Below, piece by piece: positions 30,301-45,059 of a DNA stretch of 64,000 nucleotides. Each line of letters begins with the position of its first letter. Positions within the stretch are counted from its first letter, which is position 1. The DNA is from Ficedula albicollis. Taxonomy: Eukaryota; Chordata; Aves; Passeriformes; Muscicapidae. The stretch is taken from positions 1,897,055 to 1,961,054 of the forward strand of contig NC_021680.1 of the NCBI RefSeq assembly GCF_000247815.1, in the 5' to 3' direction. Below the pieces are notes generated by a model. It had not been told where the DNA came from. It did no database searches and saw only the letters and a program-made list of their open reading frames with translations. The translations under genes were made by a program, and so were the position numbers.

Positions 30301-31510
30301 CATATTTAACAGCTTCTTGCTCTGGCGCTGCTGCCAAAATCATCCTCCAGATCCCCAGGGAGGGCTGCTGGGGTGCTGAACCACGTTTGGAGGGCTCCAG
30401 CAGCTTTCTTGCCTGTGGAATACACCGCAGCCAGGGTTCGTCCATCCTGCCCTCTCCGGGAAGGGATCTCTGCGTCCCCGCTCTCCCCCCGGGGCTTGTG
30501 GCAGGCTGGAGCTCAGCATTGCAGCGCTGATCAGCCCCGTGGATCGGCACAGCATCGAACCTTTCGCTTTAACTCCGGGGGTTTTGGCAAAAGTTGTGCA
30601 GATAATGGAAGCAAAGAGCTCACCCGGCGCCTTAAGTGCCGAGTGTAGTTATTATGGTAATACATCGTTACTTGGCTAAAGGCTTGATTGCTGCCATTGT
30701 AACACAAACACACGCGCGCAAAACCCCTACAAGGAGTTTCCCCTTCGGAGGGCAGCGCTGCTGCTGGGAGCCTGCTCCTCCCTGCAGCTCTTTATTACTT
30801 AATCAGCCGCCAGAGGGGGAAAATGTAAGAAAGGTGTGAGATCTCAGGGTCTCCTGCCTGCTGGGGCTGCGTTCCGCGGCCGGGGTGGAGGCAGCAGGGT
30901 TGGGTCTCTTGGGGATGCTGTAGAGAGGATGTGCGCGCGTTTCTTCTCCCATCGCTCGTGCTCTGGTGCTTGAAAAGCCTTTTCTCAGTGGTCTGTGGGC
31001 TGGGCATGCTGCCTTTGTGTCCCATTTCAGCCCATCCTGCCCGTTTTGCTGCGTAAATTCCATGTGGGAGAGGAAGGACAGATGGATGGACGGATGGATG
31101 GAGGGATGGGTGCAGTCTCTCTGAGATTCCCAGCTGTGGTGGAGATCAGAGATGTGACCTAGATGATGTGACCTGCAGCTGTGCCCTGGGCTGAGCAGGG
31201 AGCACCACGCTGCTCCCAGCCACTGTGCAGGTGAAAGCACGAGTGCCAATGTTTTTGAAGCTGAATATCCCCTCTCTAATTCAGTTTGGCTGCTCTCAGT
31301 GCCCTGTGGCCATGGTTTTATCCAGATGATTTCTCCACAGCAGGAGCAAGCAGTGAATTTCCTGACTTTTGTTGTGTTTAGGATGAAGTTTGGGAGGTGA
31401 GAGCTTCTAGAGGCTTCATTTTAATGTACTGAAAGCCTGCCTTGTGTCACAGTGCAGCAGTTCCTTGGGTCTCCTGAATCAAATACAGACTTCCATTGCT
31501 GGGCAGTGAC
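27307..31510. other. Intergenic, no gene seen
   Basis: Unique sequence with a (CTTT/CTTC)n patch at about 29478-29510 and a degenerate (GGAT)n at about 31080-31108. The stretch 30585-30730 is less GC-rich than its surroundings and holds TTATTATGGTAATACATCG; it might be a conserved non-coding element, but I have no alignment to show it. Confidence 0.5.
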
Positions 31511-31514
31511 ATCC

Positions 31515-31700
31515 CTGTTCCTGTGGCCTGAGGAGGCCCTGGCACAGGGTGTGGCTGTCCCATCCCTGGCAGAGTCCAAGGCCAGGTTGGATGGGATTTG
31601 GAACAGCCTGATCTAGTGGGAGGTGTCCCTGCCTTTGTCAGGGGAGCTGGAATGGGATGAATTTAAAGGCTTTTTCTAACCCAGGCCATTTTGTGACACA
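31515..31700 (+). mobile_element. CR1 LINE fragment (3' end)
   Basis: GAGGCCCTGGCACAGGGTG, then CAAGGCCAGGTTGGATGGGA and TAGTGGGAGGTGTCCCTGCC are in CR1 sense order, ending near CCAGGCCATTTTGTGACA. Confidence 0.88.
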
Positions 31701-32920
31701 CATGTAGACAAGTTCTGCGTTGTTAAGAAAATCCAGGCTGGAAGTAGGGCTGCTGGATGGCTCCATGGCCACACCTTTTCCCATCACAGCCCAAGCTGTG
31801 GATTCCCACCAACAGAAGCAGGGCTGGCATTTAAACAGCAGAAGCCAAATTATACGAGCCAATGTGGTGTTTTTCCCCATTAATTCCGATTCTGGGTAAA
31901 AAGAAAGTGTTTGTTTTCAGTGTGCGAGGAGGGGTCCAGAGGCCAGGAGAGGGGCAGGGGCCCTGGTGCCAGATGCTCTGTACCTGCCGTGTGGTATCCC
32001 TCGAGCACCCTCGTTAGTGTGAAACCTCGTCAGCTTTCCTTAACAAAATGTTCTGGCATCCTCCCTTCTCTCCTTGTCACTTCTCCAGAGGGAACATGGC
32101 TTGTTCTGCTGGCAGCGTGAGCCCTGTTTGCTTGGGCGGAGGCAGAGCTAATTATTTCTGTTTATTTCCTCAAACTTTCTCAGTGTGTTGTTTGAGGGCT
32201 CTGCCTGAGCTTTTCCACTTGCTCCCAAGCCTGGGATTCAACTGGACTGAGAGATGCACTGGGAGGCATCAGCAGAGCCAGTGTCTGTGTGGATGCTGGA
32301 CCTCCCCTTGGGATTTATCCTCGTTTGCTCTTGGCTAATTGTCCTCAGGCATGGCTGAAACCTGCAGTGTTCACGCTTGGTGTGCACGAAATCCTCCTGC
32401 CCTTGCCAAGGAAATGTTTAGGAAAGGAACAGGGCTAATAGCTGTTAAAAAAAAACCAAAAAAACAAAACATAAAAAAACCAAAACAAACAGAAGCTAAA
32501 CAAAACCTAGCCAAACAAAAAACCAAACCAAAAAGCTCACCAACCACAGGAAAAAGAAAACCTAAACAAAAAAAAAGCCTCCCAAACCCAAGGAAACCTG
32601 GAGCTAAACTTTAAGAGGGGAGGGTTGAAAATGAGCAGAGCAATGTGAAATGGAAAAGCAGAAGTTGGTGAAAATGAGATATGATGAAGGTGTCCAGAAC
32701 TGACTTGAAGAAGTAATTAATGCTCCTAAAAAAAGTCGCACGGGTAAGCAAAGTAGTGGAGTGAAGGATCCGTTTATAGCTCTCAGTGGGAGCAGCCAAA
32801 CTCGTCTTATCAATGTGCTAATTAATTTGCTGAGGCTCTTGCTGGCAGTTGCCTTTTTCCTTCTGGAGAGCTTGCCAAGGGCTGAGTATCCCCTGGGCTG
32901 GACTGCTTTAAATTTGAGGG
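31701..32920. other. Intergenic; A/C-rich simple sequence at about 32447-32590
   Basis: Unique sequence apart from a stretch rich in AAAAC/AACC motifs. No gene seen. Confidence 0.55.
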
Positions 32921-33152
32921 TGACTTTGAGGGATTTCTATTTACAGGGCAGCACCATGGACCTGAAGGAGATGTGTTCCCCAGAGCCCTCCATCCTTTCC
33001 CCCTGTCAGGAATGTCAGGCTTATTTTGGCTAGGATTGACTTTGAGGGATTTCTATTTACAGGGCAGCACCATGGACCTGAAGGAGATGTGTTCCCCAGA
33101 GCCCTCCTTCCTTTCCCCCAGTCAGGAATGTCAGGCTTATTTTGGCTAGGAT
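32921..33152. repeat. Two-copy 116-bp tandem duplication
   Basis: TGACTTTGAGGGATTTCTAT starts each copy (32921 and 33037) and TTATTTTGGCTAGGAT ends each. The copies differ at only a few bases (e.g. CCATCC/CCTTCC and CCCTGTC/CCCAGTC). No gene association. Confidence 0.95.
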
Positions 33153-34060
33153 GGAGGCCGTGCTCCATGTTGTCCCCTCAGTTGCTGTTCATTTTTTTCC
33201 CCCTATATTAAATTTATTTTTGCTTCTGGTGTGGTGCTCCCCAGCCTTTACCCCACCCCCTCTTCTCGCCTCCCTGTTTGTTCTGGAGGTGTCTCCAAAC
33301 GATGCCCTGGGAAGGGGTTAAGATGATGATATGCTCAGTTTGCTGCATGACTGGGGGATTTAGCTCCTTTTCCTTGCTGGGTTGCTTTCTCCTGCATTAG
33401 GGATGGAGTTAGGAAGGGAGTAATGGCCTTGGCTGCCTTCTGTTTTCTCTCATCCCCTTTTTCACCTTCATCGTGGGCAAACAGTGGATGGGGAATTTCT
33501 GGGAAATCAAAGCCTTTCCTGCAGCAGTAACATGCTGAACAGAGCTTTTCCAACACAAAAATAAAGCATTTTCCAACACAAAAATACAGCATTTCACCTT
33601 GGCTGTGGGTGTAGTCTTGGACACGAGCATCTCCTGTCCGTAGAGCATCACCTACTTTGCTCGGTGTGGTGTTCCTGGCACTGTTCCCATGCCTTGGCTC
33701 CCATGTGCAGCTCCCAAATCAAACCCTGGTATTTCCCCATCCAGCCTCCTGGAGTGCTGCCTGTCTCTGGGGCTGCCTGGCTGTCCCTTGAGGGTGGGGC
33801 TGGAGGGGGATCTGGGTGCTCCAGCCAGGGGTTCCCCATGGAGAACAACCAAATGGAAGGAGCCTGGGGTGCTCTGATCCAGGTGTCCCTAACCTCTTTT
33901 CCCATCTCATCAAGCTGTGCTGCTGCAGGGTGGGCTGGTTACAGGGTCAGGAAGCCGCAAGAGGTTCAGGGATGCCCAAATTGGGAAGGATGAGGGAGGC
34001 AGGAGGTGCTGCCCCTTGCCCTAACCTTGGGGGTCCAGTGGCCCTGGTGCGAGAGGGTCC
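33153..34060. other. Intergenic or intronic, no gene seen
   Basis: Contains a two-copy 25-base repeat with core CCAACACAAAAATA near 33550-33592. It runs into the GC-rich sequence that precedes the exon at 34174. Confidence 0.5.
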
Positions 34061-34173
34061 AGCCCAACAAACCGAGGAGAAACGGGACTTTTGGTCGACG
34101 CGGGAGGAAGGGAGGGAGTCGCGGGGCAAACGGAGCAAACCCCTGAGCCTCCCTGTGTCTCGTCCCCTTCCAG

Positions 34174-34692
34174 AGTGATGAGCCACGGCAGCAGCAGCCA
34201 TGCTGGGGCTCGGGACGTGCTCCATGGGCGCCGCGGCGCCGGCGAGGGCGGCTGAGCCGGACGCCGCCTCGTCCCGCCGCATCCTGGCCCTGCCCGAGGA
34301 GGAGACGTGGCGCCAGCACCGCCTGGGCCTCACGCAGAGCACCCAGTCCTGCAACCTGCTGGAGGCCGAGAGCCTGGCCCAGGCCCTGGCGTCCCGCGCC
34401 GCCTCCTTCGACGCGCTCCGCGACTCCCGGGACGGCGACGGCGACGCCCCGGGAGTGGGGATGGGGCCCGGAGCCTGGCCCAGGCCCTGGCGTCCCGCGC
34501 CGCCTCCTTCGACGCGCTCCGCGACTCCCGGGACGGCGACGGCGACGGCGCCCCGGGAGTGGGAATGGGGCCCGTGAGCCCCGACGTGATCAAGCGGCGG
34601 CGAGGGGGGCTCATCGAGCAGAGGGACATCATCAAGGCGCACGAGGCACACAAGATGCAGAGCACGCCCCAGGCACGCAGGAAGGAGTGGGA
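34174..34692 (+). CDS. Coding exon of an unrecognised protein, frame broken by a 101-bp tandem duplication
   Basis: A splice acceptor (CTCGTCCCCTTCCAG, exon from 34174) and a donor (GGGA|GTAAGTACC, exon to 34692) bound a very GC-rich exon. In-frame stops just inside the acceptor place the likely start at ATG 34200 (GCAGCC ATG) or ATG 34224. The frame reads through PEEETWRQHRLGLTQSTQSC and ALASRAASFDALRDSRDG. A 101-base segment starting GAGCCTGGCCCAGGCC then repeats at 34471, shifting the frame by two. In the frame of the second copy translation continues through SPDVIKRRRGGLIEQRDII and ends near QSTPQARRKEWE, in phase 2. The second copy also has an extra GGC (Gly). Both halves look like real protein: charged, low in stops and bounded by splice sites. 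RAASFD resembles a basophilic-kinase or 14-3-3 site. I do not recognise the family and assign no function. Confidence 0.6.
34370..34574. repeat. 101-bp tandem duplication inside the exon
   Basis: Copy 1 begins at 34370 and copy 2 at 34471. They are nearly identical; copy 2 carries one more GGC in the GACGGC run. Because 101 is not a multiple of three, it breaks the exon's frame. Confidence 0.95.
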
Positions 34693-34751
34693 GTAAGTAC
34701 CGGAGGGCCCCCGGCCCAGGTGGGCAGCCGGGGAGTGGGAGCCTTCCTGTG

Positions 34752-35562
<811 letters not shown>

Positions 35563-36290
35563 ACAAACTGGTATACACAATATTCATAACAGGGGGATTT
35601 AAACAGAGTGGGTTTAATCATATATTTCCCTTTATTAGGTCCATGTTATTTTCTTATTTTAAGTATTTTGGTTTATACAGACTCCCAAACTTCTATGATT
35701 AACACGAATCGTTTGTCAATTATCACACCTGTGGGGCTGCTCGGAGGGACTGGGGGTGTCATAGATAACAAAAAGATTAAGCCGGATTAAGAATAATCAA
35801 AGGAAAAGATTTTTATTTCGGGACCGAAATACGGTTTTAGCCACGATGAAAACAGGGTCGGCGCTGGGTGAACGCACTGATCCGAACTCTGTCGCTCCGG
35901 ATCCCCTCTGTTCACAAATGTCCTCTCGGTCGGGTTGGTATTATACAGTTTTTTCTAGCCCGGGGCGGAGGTGCTTCTTTCCTTTCGTAGTTTCGCATAT
36001 TCATGTGGTTTTATTTCTCAGCGCTGGGCTGGACAAAACCACGTCTGGGAAGCGTGAATGTCGATGACCGCTGATTTTCCTTTAGGGGAACCCAGTATTG
36101 AGATGCATTTCCTTGAGGACTCTGGTTGTCTTGATTGGTGATACTTATCAAGTGTTCATCGCTGGGGTGTTTCCTGCGCCCATCTCCGCTTGAGCCACCT
36201 CCATTAACTTGCTAATTTAGGTCTCTTGTCTTTGTCACCAGCTCTGGTTTCACACTCCTGTTAAGCCACCCAGCTGCGCGTGTTCTACAG
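35563..36290 (-). mobile_element. Possible ERV LTR, minus orientation
   Basis: The block is AT-richer than its surroundings yet keeps many CG dinucleotides. On the minus strand a GGTCCCGAAATAAAAATC poly(A)-signal context follows GCGTTCACCCAGCGCCGACC, resembling the R-U5 part of an LTR. No ends or target-site duplication could be fixed, and no retroviral genes are visible. Confidence 0.35.
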
Positions 36291-36318
36291 AATTTTATTT
36301 TATTTTATTTTATTTTAA
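36291..36318. repeat. (TTTTA)n microsatellite
   Basis: About five TTTTA units. Confidence 0.85.
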
Positions 36319-36694
36319 TACAAGCATGTTTTATTCCACTTAAATTTCACGCAAACACGAATTATTTTATAACATACAGAGGTGTCCTGTTGGCTCCCTG
36401 TGGAGTGGCCAGTGCCCCTGTGCTCCATCTCCTGGCTCTGCTGGCTTGGGCTGCACGGCTCTGAGCTGGAGGGTGGCATCCCGTGGGAATGGTGTCCCCA
36501 AATTGCGGGGTGCTAGGGGAAAGTGGCGTGGAAAGGCAAGTGGGAAGTTTTGGAAGTCCTCAAGGCAGTTTCCCTTGGCTGTATCTGGGTTTTTAGATAC
36601 ATTTTGGGCTGTTGAGTTTCTGCTCTTGCTGTGGCTTGACCCAGCTGTGAGGGGATTATCTGTAGATATGGTGGCTGGGGACATTTTTTTGTGA

Positions 36695-36770
36695 GACTTG
36701 GCAGTGCTGAGCTAAGGGTTGGGTTTGCTCTTAGAGGTCTTTTCTAACCTCAACGATACCATGATTTGTA
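36695..36770 (+). mobile_element. CR1 LINE 3' tail fragment
   Basis: TTAGAGGTCTTTTCTAACCT followed by CAACGATACCATGATTTG matches the last bases of CR1 in sense orientation. Confidence 0.65.
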
Positions 36771-38030
36771 TTTAATTCTAAAAAGCATCCAAGTCTTCCT
36801 GAATCACAGCAAGCTTGAGAAAAACAAGTGTTTGACAGAGCTATAACCCCCCGGTTTTATTTATGATTTTCCTTTAATTAACTTATTCTCATCATTTGGC
36901 GCTGTGAGAAAAGCCCAAGTCCAGGGTTAGCCTCTGCCACCCCACACTCACTATGTGGCCAGGCTGCAGCCACGTGCTTCAGTCCCTCATTTCAGTGACA
37001 AGACTCCCCTTCCTGTGTCTGCTCAGCAATCAGCAAGATTTTCTGGGGTAAGCTGTTGCAGCACATCCTGCTGCACTCTCACTGGTCTGGAGCAGTCCCC
37101 TGCCTCCAGAACTTGATTCGGGGAATAATGTTTAATGAAACACCCAAAGGAGACGGGAGCCCCTGTACTAATGAGACACGGCACGTTGCTTTGGCAAGAT
37201 CTGGGTCAGCTCTCTGCTCGTGTGAGCCTGCTAGGGTTTCTTTGGGCCGGCTTCCATGACAAAGCCACTTGTGATAAGGCTGAGGCCGCTCCTGCTTTTT
37301 CGGGAGGGCAGCAGGCTCTCCCCGGCCCCGTGCTCATCCCTTTGTGCCCAGGGCGCCTCCTGGCCAGCCACTCGGGCAGCTTTGCAGGGGAAATAAATCG
37401 CCATGTGGGGGCTCGGCAGGCGCTCCTTACCTTGTGCAGCCCACCGGGGATGCCCGATGAATAAATCATGGCGGGGCAGGAGGCAGAGGGGTGGCCTCGT
37501 TAATTGTCGGCTGGAGGAGCGCTAATTAGCGCCTGCAGCTCCACAGCTCTGCTTGGTGGCAGGGGCGTGGGGCTGGAGCCCCCCCTGCTCCTGGATGTGT
37601 CCCCCCAGCTGCCCTCAACACAAAGCCCCACATTTCTGCCTTTAGTGCAGCGCTGCCATCCCAGTGTGGTTGCACAGGATGTTTCCCCGGGCTGGAAGGG
37701 TCCTGTCTTTGCATTTCCCAGCTCCTGGCTGCTCTGGTTTGTCATTTCATCCCGCTTTGTGATGGTTTTCTGGGGAGCCTCTGGTGCTGGGGAGGACACT
37801 GGGCTCTGGCCCTTGGGCTTTGCAGGCCACGTGTCCCACTGAGGACCAGAGACCCCCATTCCCTGCCTCTGCCAGGCCCGTCCTGGGAAGCTGGGGAGCA
37901 CCAAGGGGCTTGATCTGCCCCTTTCCTAGACTTCTGTGCCCTGGTACCCCATCAGCCTGTAAAATCCACATGCCAGGGGTTCCTGCTTTAACATCAGACT
38001 AAAAAATCAGGAGAAGACTTTTGATAAGGG
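36771..38030. other. Intergenic; candidate conserved element with palindromic homeodomain-type site
   Basis: The stretch 37240-37540 combines GC-rich sequence with TAAT cores. A perfect 14-base palindrome, GCGCTAATTAGCGC, lies at 37519-37532, 17 bases after a TTAATTGTC. TAATTA is a homeodomain-type core. No coding content seen. Confidence 0.35.
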
Positions 38031-38034
38031 CATT

Positions 38035-38300
38035 CAGTGCAGGATGGAGGAGAATGCCTTTAAACTGAAAGTGAGTGGGTTTAATGTTAAAGATTCTTCC
38101 CTGTGAGGGTGGGGAGGCCCTGGCACAGGGTGCCCAGAGAAGCTGTGGCTGCTCCATCCCCGGGAGTGTTCAAGGCCAGGTTGGATGGGGCTTGGAGTAA
38201 CCTGGTCAAGTGGAAGGTGGCTATGGCAGGGAGGCTGAAACAAGATGATCTTTAAGGTTCTTTCCAATCCAAACCATTCTATCCTTCTGGGACAAGCCAT
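38035..38300 (+). mobile_element. CR1 LINE fragment (3' end)
   Basis: TTTAAACTGAAAGTGAGTGG, GAGGCCCTGGCACAGGGTGC, CAAGGCCAGGTTGGATGGGG and a tail CCAAACCATTCTATCCTTCT follow CR1 sense order over about 260 bases. This is one of the longest copies here. Confidence 0.92.
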
Positions 38301-40650
<2,350 letters not shown>

Positions 40651-41725
40651 ACTGGTGCTGAACGAGACAAAGGGCCTTTTTGGTGTGTGCTGCCAGCTCC
40701 ATCACTGCCTCCCAGCATATTCCCCAGCACCATCTGGGTCTTTCTCCACTATGGGCTTCTCTTCAGATTTCTGAAGATTTGCCACGACCCCAGGGCTTTG
40801 GGAGGGCTGGGGAATAGGGTTGGGGCAGCTCAGGCAGGTGGCAGGAGCTCTGCAGGTCAAAGCCCTGAGATCCCAGTGGCAGGTGATGCTGTGGATTATG
40901 TACCTGGGAGGATCCCTCCTGTAGATCCACCCGTGCCCCCAAGTCTTCTGCAACTCCCTGCAAAGCAATTAACTTCTCTGAGCATAACGAGTGTCTCTTT
41001 GTCAACTCTGCCTGCTTGTGTTTTACCCTGCATGAGGAGCAATGCAGGCAGTGAAAAGGACTGTGGATGTGCTAAACCTGGCAATGGGTGCACTGAAATA
41101 TGGATTTCGTCATGGCACCTTGCCTTGAGCAGCAGAAAAACATCTCTCCAGAAGGTATCTGCCCTGAACCTCCCCGTGCTCCCCCTGCTTCCCTTCCTGC
41201 TTCCCTTTAGTGCAGATCAAGATTTGCATCCTGGGGAGGAGCTTGGTTTTTTTTTGACCTGGCATGAACTCGACTTCCACTGAATATCCTGGCAACAGCA
41301 TGGAAATAGCAGCATCCTTCACCCAATTTCCTCAAAGCCTGGGTTTCTGGCACACCCTGCAGGAATTCCCTGAGCTAATTCCAGTGACTGCAGAGCCTCC
41401 CAAGGGCTGCCACTCGGGGACAGGCCGAGCTCTCCTGCATGGCTGAGCCAGTGCAGGCTCACGAGTGGCTCCAGGGAGCTCCCTGGGAGCTGGCCATGGA
41501 AGGACAGGGTGCTTCCCAGGAGATGCATCCTGGCAGCCCCTGCTTCCCTCACTGCAATCTCAGCTGCAGGTGTTGGGAAGCTTGGTTAGCACACCCTGGA
41601 GCAGTGCTCAAACCACGCTCTGTGCTTTCCAGGAACCAGCCTTTGGAGAGAGCTTCCCCCTCAGCCTGGGGCTGGCCGTGGCTCAGAAACAGAATTATTG
41701 TGAGGCACTGAAGTGGCAAAGAACC
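40651..41725. other. Intergenic, no gene seen
   Basis: Unique sequence with no recognisable exon or RNA gene. Confidence 0.5.
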
Positions 41726-41729
41726 TCAA

Positions 41730-42115
41730 GCAGGGTCACCTAGGGCAGGCTCCACAGTCCTCCAAGTTCCTCCCAGTAGCATGTCCGGGTGGGTTTTGAG
41801 TGTCTCCAGATATGGAGAGTCCACAGCCTTTCCGGGTAGCTTGTCCCAAATGTTTAGCTCCCCTCACAGTGAAAAAGTTGATTCCTCTGTAGAGGCAGAA
41901 TTTGGTTTATTGCAGTTTGTGCCTGTTGCCTCTAGTCCAGTCTCTGGGTGCTACAGAGAGGAGCTCTGCCTCTTCCCCCACTGTCCTGTGCATTGATCAC
42001 ACCCTGTGATGTGATGAGATCCACCGATCACAGCCCCAGCTCTCCCAGCTCCTGCCCTCCAGGCACCTTGGCTGAAGCTGCCCCATGTCTCCTGTCCTGT
42101 GAGGCACTCTGGGTG
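41730..42115 (-). mobile_element. CR1 LINE fragment, internal part
   Basis: TCACCTAGGGCAGGCTCC, GTCTCCAGATATGGAGAGTC, CACAGCCTTTCCGGGTAGC and a run ending near CTTGGCTGAAGCTG match the reverse complement of CR1 upstream of its 3' end. Moderately diverged. Confidence 0.7.
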
Positions 42116-42840
42116 TGCCACCAGGCCTAAATGAAGGGGACAGGCCACCTCCTCGACCCACTGGCTTTGCCCAACACGCCCCAGGGGGCTGCTGGCACGC
42201 TTTTTTCCAGAGCACAGTGCTGGTGGCCCCAGGTCCCTTGGGGCTCTCCCTGCCCAGCCCCTTCCCAGCCAGCGCTGGGCTTGCTCTTCCCCAGAGCAGG
42301 GCTTGGTGTTTCCCGTGGAGCTGAGCTCTGTGCTGCTCCTCCAGGCTGCTGAAGTCCCTCTGGATGGCAGCACAGCCCTCTGCTTCAGCATCCCTGGTTT
42401 CAGCATCTCCCTGCACCGGCAGAGCGGGATTCGGTGCAGCCTGCAGGCACCGAAACTCCTGATGCTTCCTGCTCGTTTGCATCCTTGTCCTTTCCCTCCC
42501 CTGGAACAATTCAACCTCTTCCCCTCTCCCAGGCAGTCCCCAGCTGTCCCTGTGTGGTTCTGGTGGGAGGCTGGCTGGGAAGTGTTTGTGACAGAGGCGT
42601 TTTCCAGCCTCTCCAGGTTGTAGGGTTAATGTTATTTACTACTCTCAATTTCTTAGGTGCAGTGCCTGCCTTGCCCCTCCCACCATCCCACACTGTTTGT
42701 ATTTCAGGGATGACAAAGGTTAATTCAGGGACCTCAGGAGATACCTAGTTTGATCAGGCAATCACTTACTTTTCATTTAGCTCAACATTTTCCATTTTAA
42801 AATACAGAGGATGTCTGACTGTGCACTCCCAAAGTGGCAT
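42116..42840. other. Intergenic, no gene seen
   Basis: Open on both strands (for example 41951-42514 on the minus strand) but without recognisable protein content. Confidence 0.45.
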
Positions 42841-42844
42841 TTTC

Positions 42845-43015
42845 TCGACTGAGGGTGGCACAGTGGCACAGGCTGCTTAGAGCAGCTGTGGATGTCCCAT
42901 CCCTGAATTGTCCAAAACCAATGTGGTCTGGTGGAAGGTGTCCCTGCCCATAGGGTTGGAACGAGATGCTCTTTGGGGTTCCTTGCAGCACAAACCATCC
43001 CATGATTCTGCAAAA
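42845..43015 (+). mobile_element. CR1 LINE fragment (3' end)
   Basis: GAGCAGCTGTGGATGTCCC, CTGGTGGAAGGTGTCCCTGC and AACCATCCCATGATTCTGCA are in CR1 sense order. Confidence 0.85.
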
Positions 43016-45055
43016 CTTCAGGAAGGTCCCTGACGTTGTACCAGAGCAGCTTTCAAATGTTCTGGTGCTTATCCCAGCTGTGGGGAAGGAGGTCAGTGGG
43101 GCACTGTCCCTCCCAAAACCCACCTGAAAGAGCTGGTGCTGTCCTGTCTTCCCTGGATGATGCCAACCAGTTTGTTTGGTGGGAAGGAGCTTTCCTGCCA
43201 GCTTGGAGCACACATCCACAGTGGGTGATGCTGGGATGAAACCTGCATCACCTCCACGAGCTCTGCTACAAATCCCAACTCCTTTATTCGTCGTCAGAGG
43301 AGTTGCTTTTCCCCCCACCCCTCCACCACTTGTGAGACAGTACCTGGCACGCTGGAATTGCCTTTTCAGTGCATTTTCTTGGGTGGAATTAAACCTGAAA
43401 ATTCTTCAATGGGCCTTTTCCCATTGAGGAATCTGGGAGCTGTGCTCAGCCTTGGCTGCTGAGGGTGTTTGCCTTCACAGAGGCTGCTGAGCTGCCTGTG
43501 CTGCAGCAAGGGGGACGTTTTTTCACACCTCCCAGCACTGAGGAGCTCTCCTAGAGAGGTTCTGCTCCTTGGCCTCTTCTCTTTCACAGGTTTGGGAGAG
43601 GGAAGCAGCATCTCCTTCCTGGCTGTGTGCCAGGGATGGGGCTTCTCTGGCTGTCTTGAGCATCAGCTGCTCAGTGCAAGCTCAGACCTGCTGGAAGAAA
43701 ATTTTCAACAGCTCCCTTTTCTCCTGGCACTCGTCCTGACAATGTAGTTTTGTCAAAACCACCCCTGTTTGCTAGCAAGGTTGCTTTGGAGAAAGCTGGT
43801 TAGGCTGGAGATGGAGTTGGTGGGTTTCTGGTCCAGTTTTCTTTTTGTTGCAGGGGGAATTTGCAGCCCCAAAATCAGGAAGGAGGCTCCTCTGTCATCC
43901 CACCCCCTGGCAGTGGGTGTCTTGCTGTGTTTATCCAACTCGAGCCTTGCAGGGCAGGCAGAGGATCAGAGGAAGCACTGGATGGTCCCCAGGCATGGAC
44001 CTGCCTCTTGGAGGGGTGGAGAGGAGGTCTGAGGGAGAAGAAAATCTCCTGCTGGCTTTGGCTGGAGCTAACACTGCTGTGCCATGAGGATGCTGGGGGT
44101 TTTCTTGTGCTTTGGGTAGTGCAGTGGTTGCAAAGATGCTTTTAGAAATCCCTCTCCAGCCCTTTGACAGGCTAGAAGTGAGGCTGTGCTGTTGGCTGCC
44201 TGTGGATGGCTCTGGGGATGAGCTTGTTCCCACACACATGTAAAGTCTGGCAGCTTGGTGTCTGGCTCTTGCAGCCTTTGGTGACATCCCCCCCCGTCCC
44301 TTCCTCATCTCTCTGCTCTCCCTTTATCCGTGCTGCTCAGTCCCAATGTTTTGGGCAGGGCCATTCTCAAATATCCCCATTTTTGCCCCATTGGACCTTC
44401 TCAAGTGGATCTCCCTGGAAGTGCCTTGCCCAAAGCCGGACCTGTGTGAGTTTGGAGGAGGATGCAGAGGTGTGATCTCACCTCCTGCCAGCTCGCTTGG
44501 TGTCAGGCTGGGATGCTCCACAGCTTTTGGCTGAGGGGAGAGCTTATCTAGAGGGATTTGGGGGCTGGAAGCTGGGATGGAAATTTGCTTTAGCGTGATG
44601 GCAAAGCAGGGGAGGGTGGATAGCTGTTCCCTGAGAGGTGGGATTGCTGCCTGCCTGCCCAGAGCAGCCAGGATGTGACTGCAAATGCTAATTAGAGCCC
44701 GGGCTGGCAAAGCTAAATAAAGCAGCAGGGCACTCCAGGCAATTTATTAATGGGTGCTTATTCCAGGGCCCTTCAGTGGAGCCACAAAAGCGTCCTGGCC
44801 AAAGGCAGAGTTAGCCTGAGGAGCTCTGAATTGGCAGAGTGGGGTGTTTAGGTAGGAAAGGGGAGAGCAGGCAGTGTCAGGCTGGTTTTGGTTGGGTGCT
44901 TTCGGGGAGTGCAAAGTCCTGAGCAGCCTGTGGGGTTGGGTTAGTGCCAGAGTGAGACTGAGCACCAAAATCGGCTCCTGTGGGTTCTGTGGGGCTGGAT
45001 GCACATCCCTACTGTGCCCCCATGGGTGCCCAGGGCTTGAGATTCCTTTGCTGCC
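43016..45055. other. Intergenic, no gene seen
   Basis: Unique sequence with no recognised exon, RNA or repeat. Confidence 0.5.
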
Positions 45056-45059
45056 CTTT

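Noticed and set aside
36290..36318. TTTTA repeat as a TATA-type promoter
   Set aside because: Simple repeat with no gene downstream on either strand.
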